From: Curtobacterium pusillum
GTDB taxonomy: Bacteria; Actinomycetota; Actinomycetes; Actinomycetales; Microbacteriaceae
NCBI GenBank assembly: GCA_002025645.1
Contig: CP018783.1
Location: 2,294,001 to 2,358,000, forward strand
Length of the DNA stretch: 64,000 nucleotides
Reading direction: 5' to 3'
Part shown: positions 44,126 to 52,290 of the stretch, one piece after another
How the letters are laid out: each line of letters opens with the position of its first letter
Position numbering within the stretch: the first letter of the stretch is position 1
Program-made: the position numbers and the translations under genes
Notes under the pieces: generated by a model
What the model was told of the DNA's origin: nothing
What the model saw: only the letters and a program-made list of their open reading frames with translations
The model's database searches: none

Positions 44126-45097
44126 TCAGGCGATGAGCGGACGCGCGACGTCGACCTCGCCGTGCTCGACGAGCCAGCGGACCGCGTCGAGCACCGTCGC
44201 CTCGGCCGTGTACGCCGGCTCGTAGCCCAGCAGCCGGCGCGGCTTCTCGGTGCTGAACACCTGACTGCGCGACAGGTGCTCCCAACTGGCACCGGCGTGC
44301 TCCGGAGCCGTGGTCTCGCGGAACCGGTCCCACGTGACGGACTCGAGCCGCGCCTCCTGGCCGAACCACGACGCGACCAGGCGCGCGTAGCCGCGCACCG
44401 TGAGCGCCGTCGGGGCCGTGACGAAGAAGTCCTCGCCGGCCGCGGCCTCCCGGTGCTCGACCGCCCGTTGGAAGGCCTGCGCGACGTCGTCGGCGTGCAC
44501 GTGCGCCATGGTCTCGGCGCCGAGGCCCGGGACCTCGAGCGTCTCTCCGGCGGCCAGCCTCGACCAGACCGACGGGTCGAGGTTCCCGAGCGGACCGATC
44601 GGCGCCCAGCCCGGACCGCTGATGTGCCCGGGGTGCAGCGAGGTCGTGACGACACCACCGTCGGCAGTTTCACGCTTGAGCATCCGGGCGATGGCGTCCT
44701 TCTGGGTGCCGTACTCACCGAAGGGCTCGGTGGCGCTCTCCTCGGTGATCGGCAGGACGTGCGAGACCCCGGCACGCCAGATCGACCCGCAGTGCACCAG
44801 GTGCGTGCCGCTCCCGCGGAGGGCGGCGACGAGGGCCTCGGCGGACGACAGGGTGAAGCAGACGAGGTCGACGACGGCGTCTGCTCGGAGTCCGGCGATG
44901 CGGGCACCGAACGTGCCGTCGCGGTCCTCCTGCTCGCGGTCCGCGGTGACCCGCTCGACCTGTGCCCACTCGGGGGAGTCGACGTAGGCGGAGCGGGTCC
45001 CGCGACTCACGGCGATCACCTCGTGCCCGGCGCGGACGAGGCGGGGGACGAGGAAGGTGCCGATGTGGCCGGTGGCTCCGATGACGACGATGCGCAT
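44126..45097 (-). CDS. NAD-dependent epimerase/dehydratase family protein
   Basis: A 323-residue extended-SDR protein. It begins MRIVVIGATGHIGTFLVPRLVRAGHEV (NAD motif GATGHIG), has LVDLVCFTLSSAEALVAALRG, and ends with CAF-like sugar-nucleotide contact regions. The Y-x3-K pair is replaced by EYGTQKDAI, with Tyr and Lys at the normal spacing. Substrate unknown; may act on a nucleotide sugar or be a regulator. TACCGT ends 7 nt before the ATG, giving a leaderless mRNA. Lies directly upstream of the toxin gene in opposite context but not in an operon with it. Confidence 0.9.
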   Translation of the reverse strand: MRIVVIGATGHIGTFLVPRLVRAGHEVIAVSRGTRSAYVDSPEWAQVERVTADREQEDRDGTFGARIAGLRADAVVDLVCFTLSSAEALVAALRGSGTHLVHCGSIWRAGVSHVLPITEESATEPFGEYGTQKDAIARMLKRETADGGVVTTSLHPGHISGPGWAPIGPLGNLDPSVWSRLAAGETLEVPGLGAETMAHVHADDVAQAFQRAVEHREAAAGEDFFVTAPTALTVRGYARLVASWFGQEARLESVTWDRFRETTAPEHAGASWEHLSRSQVFSTEKPRRLLGYEPAYTAEATVLDAVRWLVEHGEVDVARPLIA

Positions 45098-45133
45098 GGA
45101 CGTCACGGTAGGCGCACGACGCCGGACGGTGCG

Positions 45134-45622
45134 TCAGTCGGCGGTGATGACCTTCACGGAACCGGCGATCGTCGCGGCGTCCTCGGCGAGCGCGACCACC
45201 GGGTCCGGGAGCCTCGTGGTCGCACCGACGAGCTTGCGCGCACCCCAGCCGACGAAGCTGCCGACGATCGCGCCGACGCCGCCGAGGATCGCGCCCTCGA
45301 TGCGGAGGTCACGCTTGCCCGTCGTCCCGAGCGCGGCACCGGCGAGCGCGCCGGAGGCGACACGGCCGACCAGGCCGGCGGGGGAGATGCGGTTCGGGGT
45401 CCCCGGCAGCTTGTCCCCGATGAGCTCACCCACGGCGGAGGCCACGAGCACGCCGCGGCCGATCGGGCTGCTGAACACCTTCCAGTCCTGCCACGACCCC
45501 TTCAGCGAGGAACGGTCGTGGTTCAGCGCGAGGACGGCCAGTGGGGTCGCGCTCCGGCCGCCGCTCAGGATGCCCAGCACCAGGGTGCGGACCAGGGTGT
45601 GCTGCTCGTTCTTCTTGCTCAT
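45134..45622 (-). CDS. DUF4126-like membrane protein
   Basis: A 162-residue protein with three or four hydrophobic segments. It shows the pattern I recall for DUF4126: LVLGILSGGRSATPLAVLAL near the start, ELIGDKLPGTPNRISPAGLVGRVASGALAGAALG in the middle and GAILGGVGAIVGSFVGWGARK at the end. Function unknown. It is divergent from the PadR gene at 45729 and shares its intergenic operator region, so it may be co-regulated. Confidence 0.78.
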   Translation of the reverse strand: MSKKNEQHTLVRTLVLGILSGGRSATPLAVLALNHDRSSLKGSWQDWKVFSSPIGRGVLVASAVGELIGDKLPGTPNRISPAGLVGRVASGALAGAALGTTGKRDLRIEGAILGGVGAIVGSFVGWGARKLVGATTRLPDPVVALAEDAATIAGSVKVITAD

Positions 45623-45666
45623 CGGTTCTCCTGTCGAGTCCGTTCGGAATCTACTCTTGCGCTCCT

Positions 45667-45710
45667 GGTACTCAGCGATACTATGTACCGGTACTCATCG
45701 ACACTGAGTA
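45667..45710. promoter_or_regulatory. PadR operator region (second PadR)
   Basis: Contains palindrome GTACCGGTAC (45685-45694), direct repeats GGTACTCAGCGATA and GGTACTCATCGACA (23 bp apart), and inverted arms TACTCAG/CTGAGTA. A -35/-10 pair (TTGCGC, 16 nt, TACTAT at 45679-45684) ends in this block, so binding would block transcription. Confidence 0.6.
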
Positions 45711-45728
45711 GCGGAACGAGGAGACGCG

Positions 45729-46076
45729 ATGGCCAAGCAGGAGACCGAGATGCTCAAGGGCATCCTCGAGGGGATCGTCCTCGCCGTGCTCGTCGGCCGA
45801 CCGGCCCACGGGTACGAGATCACGGCCTCGCTCCGCGAGCAGGGCTTCACCGACATCGCCGAGGGCACGGTCTACGCGCTGCTCGTCCGCATCGAGCAGC
45901 GCGGCCTCGTCGACGTCGAGAAGGTCCCCTCGGAGAAGGGCCCGCCCCGCAAGGTGTTCACGCTGAACGCCCGCGGGCAGGAGCAGCTCGACGACTTCTG
46001 GCAGGCATGGGCCTTCCTCTCCGAGCGGCTCGACCACCTCAAGCACACCACCACCAGCACGAACGGACAGGACTGA
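45729..46076 (+). CDS. PadR family transcriptional regulator (short type)
   Basis: A 115-residue PadR repressor, subfamily 2 (lacks the long C-terminal helical domain). HTH: MLKGILEGIVLAVLVGRPAHGYEITASLREQGF then IAEGTVYALLVRIEQRGLVDVEKV. It starts after AGGAG and is followed, 2 nt after its stop, by the DUF1048 gene and the ABC exporter. PadR-DUF1048-DrrAB is a common actinobacterial and firmicute set controlling drug or lipid export. Confidence 0.94.
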   Translation: MAKQETEMLKGILEGIVLAVLVGRPAHGYEITASLREQGFTDIAEGTVYALLVRIEQRGLVDVEKVPSEKGPPRKVFTLNARGQEQLDDFWQAWAFLSERLDHLKHTTTSTNGQD

Positions 46077-46078
46077 CC

Positions 46079-46447
46079 ATGGGGATCTCGATCTCGGACA
46101 TCACGACCAAGCTCATCGGCGACAAGAAGCGCTGGAAGCAGTACAAGGCCCGCACGGCAGCGCTGCCGACGAGTCACCGCACCGCCATCGACGGCATCGA
46201 GCGGTACCTGATGTACACCGGCCCGAACGACGGCGAGCAGCTCATGCGCATGCTCGACGACCTCGCCGACCTGTTCGAGCAGAGCGCCGCCGACGGCACG
46301 AGCGTCCGCGCGGTGGTCGGTGACGACCCGATCGCCTTCGCCGAGGAGTTCAAGGCGAACTACGGCATCGGCTCGTGGCTCAGCAAGGAGCAGCAGCGCC
46401 TCGTCGACGCGATCGACAAGGCCGACAGGGAACGAGACCCCTCGTGA
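46079..46447 (+). CDS. DUF1048 protein of PadR-ABC operon
   Basis: A 122-residue helical protein of the DUF1048 family (KLIGDKKRWKQYKARTAALPTSHRTAIDGIERYLMYTGP, then LMRMLDDLADLFEQSAADGTSVRAVVGDDPIAFAEEFKANY). These small proteins are regularly encoded between PadR and a DrrA-like ATPase and are probably accessory or coupling subunits. The GTG of the ATPase gene overlaps its stop (GTGA). Function not established. Confidence 0.9.
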   Translation: MGISISDITTKLIGDKKRWKQYKARTAALPTSHRTAIDGIERYLMYTGPNDGEQLMRMLDDLADLFEQSAADGTSVRAVVGDDPIAFAEEFKANYGIGSWLSKEQQRLVDAIDKADRERDPS

Positions 46448-47220
46448 CCGCGGCGATCCGGGTCCGGGGGCTCGAGAAGTCCTTCGGTGACCTGCACGTC
46501 CTGCGGGGCGTCGACCTCGACGTCGAGGCCGGCTCCGTGGTCGCCCTGCTCGGTTCGAACGGCGCGGGCAAGACCACCACGATCCGGATCCTCGCGACGC
46601 TGGCGAAGGCCACCGCCGGCACCGCATCCGTCGCGGGACACGACGTGGTCGCCGACCCTGGTGCGGTCCGCGAGTCGATCAGCCTCACCGGGCAGTTCGC
46701 CGCCGTCGACGAGGTCCTGACCGGTCGCGAGAACCTCGTCCTCGTCGCGCGGCTCCGGCACCTGCCGCACGCCGGCCGCATCGCCGACGACCTGCTCGCG
46801 CGGTTCTCCCTCACCGAGGCGGGATCGCGTCGCGCCGGGACCTACTCGGGCGGGATGCGTCGACGGCTCGACATCGCCATGAGTCTGATCGGCGACCCGG
46901 CCGTGGTGTTCCTCGACGAACCGACGACCGGCCTCGACCCCGAGGCCCGGATCGAGGTCTGGGACGCCGTCCGCGCCCTCGCCGCCAGCGGCACCACGGT
47001 GCTGCTCACCACGCAGTACCTGGACGAGGCCGAGCATCTCGCCGACCGCATCGCCATCCTGCACGAGGGCCGCATCATCGCCGACGGCACCCTCGCCGAA
47101 CTCCAGCGACTGCTCCCACCCGCGAAGGTCGAGTACGTCGAGAAGCAACCCACGCTCGAGGACGTCTTCCTCGCCGTCATCGGACACCGTTCCGACACGA
47201 CCACCAAGGAGGTGGCCTGA
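46444..47220 (+). CDS. ABC exporter ATP-binding protein (DrrA-like)
   Basis: A 258-residue ATPase of the DrrA/daunorubicin type. Walker A GSNGAGKTT is at 38-46, the Q-loop is in GQFAAVDEVLTGRENL, signature YSGGMRRRL follows, Walker B is VVFLDEPTTGLDPEAR, and a switch histidine region reads LLTTQYLDEAEHLADRI. The last 40 residues (PPAKVEYVEKQPTLEDVFLAV) are the DrrA C-terminal domain. Its stop overlaps the permease ATG. It energises the exporter with the next gene product. Confidence 0.95.
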   Translation: MTAAIRVRGLEKSFGDLHVLRGVDLDVEAGSVVALLGSNGAGKTTTIRILATLAKATAGTASVAGHDVVADPGAVRESISLTGQFAAVDEVLTGRENLVLVARLRHLPHAGRIADDLLARFSLTEAGSRRAGTYSGGMRRRLDIAMSLIGDPAVVFLDEPTTGLDPEARIEVWDAVRALAASGTTVLLTTQYLDEAEHLADRIAILHEGRIIADGTLAELQRLLPPAKVEYVEKQPTLEDVFLAVIGHRSDTTTKEVA

Positions 47221-47981
47221 TGTCCGCCCACCCGATCCACGACACCGCCGTCCTGACCGGGCGCTCGCTGAAGCACGTCCTCCGGAGCCCCGACACGATC
47301 ATCACCACCGCCGTGATGCCCATCGCGTTCCTGCTGCTGTTCGTCTACGTCTTCGGCGGCGCGATCGAGACCGGGTCCACCTCGTACGTCGACTACCTGC
47401 TTCCGGGGATCCTCCTGATCACGGTGGCGTCCGGCGTGGCGTACACCTCGTACCGGCTGTTCCTCGACCTGCGGGCCGGGATCGACGAGCGCTTCCGGTC
47501 GATGCCGATCGTGCGCGCGGCGTCGCTGTGGGCGCACGTGCTGACGTCCCTCGTCGCCAACCTGGTGTCGGTGACCGTGGTCGTCGGGGTCGCCCTGCTC
47601 ATGGGGTTCCGGAGCAGCGCGGGCGTCGGTGCGTGGCTCGCGGTGCTCGGGATCCTCGTCCTGTTCACCCTGGCGCTCACGTGGATCGCGGTCGTCGCGG
47701 GGCTCTCGGCGAAGTCGGTGGACGGCGCGAGTGCGTTCTCGTACCCGCTCATCTTCCTGCCGTTCATCAGCTCGGCGTTCGTGCCGACGGACACCATGCC
47801 CGGTCCGGTCCGCTGGTTCGCGGAGCACCAGCCGGTCACGTCCACCGTGAACTCGATCCGTGCGCTGTTCGCGGGGCAGCCGCCCGAGTCGGACCTGTGG
47901 GTCGCGCTGGCCTGGTGCGTCGGGATCCTGCTCGTCGCCTTCGGCGCCGCGACCCTGGTGCAGCGCCGGCGGGTCGGCTGA
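47220..47981 (+). CDS. ABC exporter permease (DrrB-like, ABC-2 type)
   Basis: A 253-residue membrane permease with six hydrophobic segments: about 28-48, 56-76, 105-125, 135-160, 170-190 and 225-245. Family parts are TDTIITTAVMPIAFLLLFVYVFG-like start, LLPGILLITVASGVAYT and the C-terminal PVRWFAEHQPVTSTVNSIRALF. It pairs with DrrA-like to expel a hydrophobic compound. A family palindrome 14 nt after the stop probably terminates the operon. Confidence 0.93.
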   Translation: MSAHPIHDTAVLTGRSLKHVLRSPDTIITTAVMPIAFLLLFVYVFGGAIETGSTSYVDYLLPGILLITVASGVAYTSYRLFLDLRAGIDERFRSMPIVRAASLWAHVLTSLVANLVSVTVVVGVALLMGFRSSAGVGAWLAVLGILVLFTLALTWIAVVAGLSAKSVDGASAFSYPLIFLPFISSAFVPTDTMPGPVRWFAEHQPVTSTVNSIRALFAGQPPESDLWVALAWCVGILLVAFGAATLVQRRRVG

Positions 47982-47994
47982 CGCGACCACCAGT

Positions 47995-48040
47995 CGGACT
48001 GGAGGCGCGGGGCCAGCTGGCACCGCGCCTCCCGTCCGTC
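47995..48040. repeat. Dispersed palindrome family, copy 7
   Basis: CGGACTGGAGGCGCGGGGC and a close complement ending CCTCCCGTCCG, a 46-bp near-palindrome after the DrrB-like stop. Probable terminator. Confidence 0.78.
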
Positions 48041-48100
48041 CCCCGGTCACCTGCAGACCGCCACCCGGTCTGCTGAGGCGCCGCGAGTAGCGTCCGCCGC

Positions 48101-48745
48101 ATGAGCAACGTCATCCTCTTCGGCGGCCACGGCAAGGTCGCACTCCTCGCCACCCGGATCCTCGCCGACCGCGGACACACCGTCACCTCGGTCATCCGCA
48201 ACCCCGACCAGGCCGACGAGATCCGGTCCCACGGCGGCGAACCGCACGTCGCGGACATCCAGCAGCAGACCCTGACCGACTTCGCCGAGCTCATCCACGG
48301 GCACGACGCCGTCGTGTGGTCCGCTGGCGCCGGCGGGGGATCCGCCGACCGGACGTGGGCCATCGACCGCGACGCCGCCGTGCTGTCCGTCCAGGGAGCC
48401 GCGAAGGCCGGCGTCGACCGGTACGTGATGGTCTCCTGGTCCGGATCGGTCCTCGACCACGGGGTCCCGCAGGACAACGACTTCTTCGCGTACGCCCAGT
48501 CGAAGATGATCGCCGACGCGGTCCTGCGCGACTCCGGGCTGCGGTGGACCGTCGTCGCACCGAGCACCCTCACCGACGACGAACCCACCGGCTCGGTCGA
48601 CTGGGACGGATCCTCGACCGAGGTGCCGCGCGGCGACGTCGCGCACGTGGTGGCGGACGCGGTCGAGCGCGACGAGACCGTCGGGAAGACCATCCGCTTC
48701 AACACCGGCTCGACCCCGATCGCCGACTTCCTCCGCTCGGCATGA
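48101..48745 (+). CDS. NAD(P)H-binding protein (NmrA/YwnB-like)
   Basis: A 214-residue SDR-like protein of the NAD(P)-binding_10 group. The start MSNVILFGGHGKVALLATRILADRGH has the G-x-x-G-x-V motif, and DRYVMVSWSGSVLD plus FAYAQSKMIADAVLRDSGLRWTVVAPSTLTD (Y-x3-K) complete the pattern. Such proteins can be reductases or redox sensors. TAGCGT ends 7 nt before the ATG. It overlaps the hydrolase gene downstream by ATGA. Confidence 0.92.
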   Translation: MSNVILFGGHGKVALLATRILADRGHTVTSVIRNPDQADEIRSHGGEPHVADIQQQTLTDFAELIHGHDAVVWSAGAGGGSADRTWAIDRDAAVLSVQGAAKAGVDRYVMVSWSGSVLDHGVPQDNDFFAYAQSKMIADAVLRDSGLRWTVVAPSTLTDDEPTGSVDWDGSSTEVPRGDVAHVVADAVERDETVGKTIRFNTGSTPIADFLRSA

Positions 48746-49443
48746 CGAACCCGGCCGTCCTCTTCGTGCACGGCGCGCTCGTCCGGGACGGCGCGTGGTG
48801 GTGGGGACCCACCGCTGACCTCCTGCGGGAGCGCACCGGCATCGAGAGCCGCGCGGTCCTCCTGCCGTCCTGCGGTGAGACCGAGGCAGGCGGTGGCCTG
48901 ACCGAGGACGCCGCGGCGCTGCGCAGGGCACTCGACGAGGTACCCGAGGCGATCGTCGTCGGCCACTCCTACGGCGGGACCGTCATCGCCGAGGCCGGCG
49001 AGCACCCCGCCGTGTCGCACCTGCTGCTCGTGTCGTCCTACCTGCCACCGGTCGGGGCGTCGCAGGGCTCGATCATGTCCGGTGAACCGGATCCGGTCAC
49101 GGTCCGCCAGGACGACGACGGGCGCATCGTCGTCGACGGGTACGACACGGACTCGTTCGGTGCCCGGTTCCTGCAGGACGCCGACGAGCACACCCGCCGC
49201 GAGGCCTGGAGCCGCGTCACCTCCCAGGACGTCCGGGCGTTCGGGACGCCCACCACCGCGGCCGGGTGGACGGGCGTGGACTCCACGGCGATCGTGTGCG
49301 GTGACGACCGATCGACCACGGTCGCGCTGCAGCGGCAACACGCCGAACGGGCGACGCGCACCGTCGAGCTGCCGACCGGGCACCACCCGTTCATCACACG
49401 CCCGGACCTCGTCGTCGAGCAGCTCGAGGCGTTCCTGGCCTGA
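48742..49443 (+). CDS. Alpha/beta hydrolase
   Basis: A 233-residue esterase/lipase-fold protein. Oxyanion region FVHGALVRDGAWWW, nucleophile elbow GHSYGG with S76, and a C-terminal GHHPF with the catalytic histidine are visible. The sequence type is close to salicylate esterase/methylesterase-like enzymes. Its ATG overlaps the upstream stop codon, so it forms an operon with the NmrA-like protein. Its 3' end overlaps the next convergent gene by about 50 nt. Confidence 0.9.
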   Translation: MTNPAVLFVHGALVRDGAWWWGPTADLLRERTGIESRAVLLPSCGETEAGGGLTEDAAALRRALDEVPEAIVVGHSYGGTVIAEAGEHPAVSHLLLVSSYLPPVGASQGSIMSGEPDPVTVRQDDDGRIVVDGYDTDSFGARFLQDADEHTRREAWSRVTSQDVRAFGTPTTAAGWTGVDSTAIVCGDDRSTTVALQRQHAERATRTVELPTGHHPFITRPDLVVEQLEAFLA

Positions 49444-49963
49444 CCGGGCGCGTCGGCAGGTCGCTCCAGACGTCGGCCCAGACCGACTCGAAGTCGACCG
49501 GCCGGAGGTCCCCCGCGCGGAGTGCACGCTCCGTGACGGCCAACGCGGCGAGGGAACGCCGGAGCAGCCGGACGTCCCCGTGGACCTCGGGCCGGCCGTT
49601 GCCGTGGAACGTCGTCACGGTGACCGAGCGGACCCCGGGTCGCAGACGCCGGGTCGCTCGCGCGAGCGTCACGAACCCGGCCGCGTACACGACCACCGCC
49701 GCGACCGTGCCGAGGCCAGGCGACCCGGCGAGCGCCGCCATCACCGCGACGGCGAGGAGCGCCCCGACGCCCGGCCACGTCGACCACGCCCGGAGCCGCG
49801 CACGTTCGCCCCGCGTGGTGCCGGGCGGGAACACGACGAGGGTGCGGCTGCTCCACATCGTGCGACCCACCGGACGGACCGAGCAGCTGCCCCACACGTG
49901 CGGTCCGTCGACCACTCGAGCGCGCAGGTCGGCTCCGGCCCCGTGCCACGTGGCGTGACTCAC
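49394..49963 (-). CDS. Hypothetical membrane protein (DUF6611-like), 3' overlap with hydrolase
   Basis: A 189-residue protein with two adjacent hydrophobic segments (VGALLAVAVMAALAG and GTVAAVVVYAAGFVTLA), a start rich in Trp/Gly (GPHVWGSCSVRPVGRTMW) and a helical C-terminus (LLRRSLAALAVTERALRAGDLRPVDFESVWADVW). The order recalls DUF6611, but this is from memory. Its GTG overlaps the upstream gene stop. The extended frame upstream of 49963 belongs to that gene and is not used. Confidence 0.65.
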   Translation of the reverse strand: MSHATWHGAGADLRARVVDGPHVWGSCSVRPVGRTMWSSRTLVVFPPGTTRGERARLRAWSTWPGVGALLAVAVMAALAGSPGLGTVAAVVVYAAGFVTLARATRRLRPGVRSVTVTTFHGNGRPEVHGDVRLLRRSLAALAVTERALRAGDLRPVDFESVWADVWSDLPTRPVRPGTPRAARRRGPGV

Positions 49964-50490
49964 CGCGACACCTCGGCCCGCACGGGCTCGACGACGTCGC
50001 GGTGTCGGATCGCCGAGACGCAGGGGAAACAGAGCAGGTCGCCCTCCCGGACGTCGGCGGGCAGCGGGGCCGGCAGCCGGTGGAACGGTTCGCCGTCCGA
50101 TCCGTCGTACGGCGTGACCACGGAGGTCCGCGTCGGAGCGGCCGTGCTGACCCTGCCGATCAACCGCACCTGGTCGAGCACGGCGAACGGGGGCAGCACG
50201 GCGTCGAGCTCGAGGAGCACCACGCCGGTCCGCGGCCGACGGACCCGGAGGACCGAGACCACGGCGACGCTCACGTCGCGCGGCGTCCACGAGCGCGGTC
50301 GGTAGTGGGGCGGCGCCTGCTCGGCGGTGTGCACGCACGGGGTGCCGGTGAGTCCGGCCAGGCGGACCATCGACACGGCGGCGACCAGGACGTCGTCGGT
50401 GGTGGTCTCGGTGTGGGCCGGCCAGAGGGCGGGGTCCATGGGTTCCGGCAGGGACGCGCGGAGCGTCGGGAGGATCGCTGTCAGGGTCAC
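49960..50490 (-). CDS. Hypothetical protein, first of coupled pair
   Basis: A 176-residue soluble protein not recognised. It has a strand-rich middle (RDVSVAVVSVLRVRRPRTGVVLLELDAVLPPFAVLDQVRLIGRVS), a possible acid-sugar-like or PilZ-like fold, and a C-terminus with LLCFPCVSAIRHRDVVEPVR; C-F-P-C is a small CxxC-like motif. Its stop overlaps the GTG of the membrane protein gene, so both are translated together, suggesting one function. No hint from the neighbourhood. Confidence 0.6.
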   Translation of the reverse strand: MTLTAILPTLRASLPEPMDPALWPAHTETTTDDVLVAAVSMVRLAGLTGTPCVHTAEQAPPHYRPRSWTPRDVSVAVVSVLRVRRPRTGVVLLELDAVLPPFAVLDQVRLIGRVSTAAPTRTSVVTPYDGSDGEPFHRLPAPLPADVREGDLLCFPCVSAIRHRDVVEPVRAEVSR

Positions 50491-50582
50491 ACGGACACGA
50501 TCCGTCCGGGGGTCGGCCCGGGGAACGGGTCCTGACGGACTCCTCACGCCCCGGTGCCGACTCCGTGCGGCGCCCTGACGGC

Positions 50583-51284
50583 TCAGGCGAACTGGGCGTA
50601 GAACCGCTCGGGCTCGTGCGCGAGCGACGCCTTCACCATCGCGCTCCAGTCGTCCACCACGACCTCGGCAGCACCCCGCTCGACCCCGTCGAGTGCAGCC
50701 CGTGCGGCCTCCGCCGGGTCGATCATCGGGCCCTCGTAGCCGGCCATGATGTCGGTGTCGGCAGCGCCGAGGTGGAGGCCCTGCACCGTGATGCCCTTCG
50801 CGGTGAGTTCGAGCCGGACGGCGTTCGTCATGTTCCACTCCGCGGCCTTCGCGGCTGCGTACCCGCCGGAGCCCGGGTAGGCGAACCACGACAGCGCCGA
50901 CAGCACGTTCACGATCCCACCGCCGCCGTTCCGCTCGATGACCGGCGCGAAGGCCCGGACCATCCCGAGGTTGCCCCAGAAGTGCGTGTCCATCTCGCGT
51001 CGGACGTCGTTCAGGGGGTCCGTGAGCAGGGAACCGGTCGTCGCGATCCCCGCGTTGTTGACCAGCAGCGTGACGTCCGACGCCGCGGCGGCAGCGGCGT
51101 CGATCGAGGCCTGGTCGGTGATGTCCAGCGGCAGGACCTCGACGCCCTCGATGTCGACGAGCTCGGGACGACGTGCCGTGGCGTAGACCTTGGCCGCTCC
51201 GCGTTCGAGCAGCTGCAGCACGAAGCGTCGTCCGATGCCGCGGTTCGAGCCCGTGACGAGTGCGACTGATCCAGCGATGTCCAT
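50583..51284 (-). CDS. Short-chain dehydrogenase/reductase
   Basis: A 233-residue classical SDR. GSNRGIGRRFVLQLLERGA is the cofactor motif (T-G-x3-G-x-G, here ending GIG), NNAGI the structural motif and YAAAKAAEW carries catalytic Tyr and Lys; Ser is in LSALSWF. It resembles YkvO/CbrB-like oxidoreductases. The CAGGAGGAACACC site gives the ATG. It is divergent from the MerR gene; the minus-strand promoter has TTGCAC, a 20-nt spacer containing the MerR palindrome, and TAGCGT, as in MerR-activated genes. Confidence 0.94.
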   Translation of the reverse strand: MDIAGSVALVTGSNRGIGRRFVLQLLERGAAKVYATARRPELVDIEGVEVLPLDITDQASIDAAAAAASDVTLLVNNAGIATTGSLLTDPLNDVRREMDTHFWGNLGMVRAFAPVIERNGGGGIVNVLSALSWFAYPGSGGYAAAKAAEWNMTNAVRLELTAKGITVQGLHLGAADTDIMAGYEGPMIDPAEAARAALDGVERGAAEVVVDDWSAMVKASLAHEPERFYAQFA

Positions 51285-51336
51285 GGTGTTCCTCCTGCCG
51301 GGCGGGCACTTCCCGCAGCGGCTCGGCTACGCTAAG

Positions 51337-51356
51337 ACCTGACATCCATGTGAGGT
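51337..51356. promoter_or_regulatory. MerR operator within long-spacer SDR promoter
   Basis: A 20-bp palindrome beginning ACCT and ending AGGT (8 of 10 pairs) lies between -35 TTGCAC (51355-51360) and -10 TAGCGT (51329-51334) of the SDR promoter, a 20-nt spacer. Long spacers of about 19-20 nt are the signature of MerR-controlled promoters. Confidence 0.75.
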
Positions 51357-51369
51357 GCAAGGAGGAATC

Positions 51370-51765
51370 GTGCGCATCGGAGACCTCGCCGCCGCGACCG
51401 GTGCCAGCGTCCGTTCACTGCGGTACTACGAGGAGCAGGGCCTGCTCGTCGCGACCCGCACGCCGAGTGGGCAGCGCACCTACGGCGCACCCGCGGTCGA
51501 ACGCGTGCAGCTCGTCCAGCAGCTCTTCGCCGCCGGGCTGCCGAGCCGGACCATCGTGCAGCTGCTGCCGTGCGTCGACTCCGGCCGGGCGACCCCGGAG
51601 TCGTTCGCGCTGCTGGTGTCCGAGCGCGACCGGATCACGGCACAGCTCGCGGAGCTCGAGGCCGCACGGGAGCGCCTGGACGAGGTCATCGCGATCAGCG
51701 AGCACCCGACGCCCGAGCACTGCCCGGCACTCCGGGAACCCCAGCCGCAGGCCCGGGCGGCCTGA
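51370..51765 (+). CDS. MerR family transcriptional regulator
   Basis: A 131-residue MerR protein. HTH: VRIGDLAAATGASVRSLRYYEEQGLLVATRTPSGQRTYG, with coiled-coil helix AQLAELEAARERLDEVIAISEHP and C-terminal CPALREP. No CxC metal-binding pair is present in the usual place; one cysteine is near PCVDSG and one in HCPAL, so it may react to an organic ligand or thiol stress. GGAGGAAT precedes the GTG. It is divergent from an SDR gene which it likely activates. Confidence 0.93.
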   Translation: MRIGDLAAATGASVRSLRYYEEQGLLVATRTPSGQRTYGAPAVERVQLVQQLFAAGLPSRTIVQLLPCVDSGRATPESFALLVSERDRITAQLAELEAARERLDEVIAISEHPTPEHCPALREPQPQARAA

Positions 51766-51768
51766 CGG

Positions 51769-52290
51769 TCAGCCGAGCACCGCGCTCGCGATCTGTCGTG
51801 CCGCCTGCTCGGCCGTCGCGTCCGTCGTGTCGACCACCTCGGCCTCGTCGTGGAGCCACGTCCGCGCCGCTTCGGAGTAGGGCTCCACGCGGCTGAACCG
51901 GAAGGTCGACGGACCCATGTCGGTGTCGTTCTGGATCCGATCGCGGAGCGTGTCGGTGTCGGTGTGCAGGACGAAGTGCCGCACCGGGATGCCGTGCGCC
52001 GCCAGGCCGTCCGCGATCTCGCGCCAGTACCGCTCGACCAGGACGGTCTGCGGCATGACCAGGGTCCCGCCCACGTACTGCAGGACCTGCCGGGCGGTCT
52101 CCACGACGAGCGGCCGCCACGGGTCCCAGTGCTGGAAGTCATCCGTCGCGCGCAGGGTCGGCCGGACGTCCATCAGCGTCTCGCCGACCTTCTCGGGGTC
52201 GAGGATCCGGGCGTCAGGCAGCAGCGGCTGCAGGAGACGACTCGTGGTGGTCTTGCCGACCCCGTGGGTGCCGTTGAGCCAGACGATCAT
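51769..52290 (-). CDS. TmrB-like AAA/P-loop ATPase
   Basis: A 173-residue small P-loop protein like tunicamycin-resistance protein TmrB. Walker A GTHGVGKT is at 7-14 and DPEKVGETLMDVRPT gives the next conserved block; FVLHTDTDTLRDRIQNDTDMGPSTFRFSRVEPYSEAARTWL has lid-like Arg residues. TmrB binds tunicamycin or ATP at the membrane and gives tolerance; the kinase-like lid also suggests a shikimate/adenylyl-kinase-type enzyme. Its ATG overlaps the stop of the FAD monooxygenase gene, an operon facing MarR. Role in resistance is inferred. Confidence 0.88.
   Translation of the reverse strand: MIVWLNGTHGVGKTTTSRLLQPLLPDARILDPEKVGETLMDVRPTLRATDDFQHWDPWRPLVVETARQVLQYVGGTLVMPQTVLVERYWREIADGLAAHGIPVRHFVLHTDTDTLRDRIQNDTDMGPSTFRFSRVEPYSEAARTWLHDEAEVVDTTDATAEQAARQIASAVLG

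Noticed and set aside
45134..48040. Phage-defence island
   Set aside because: PadR-DUF1048-DrrAB is a normal drug or lipid exporter operon; no nuclease, helicase or nucleotide-signalling gene is present.
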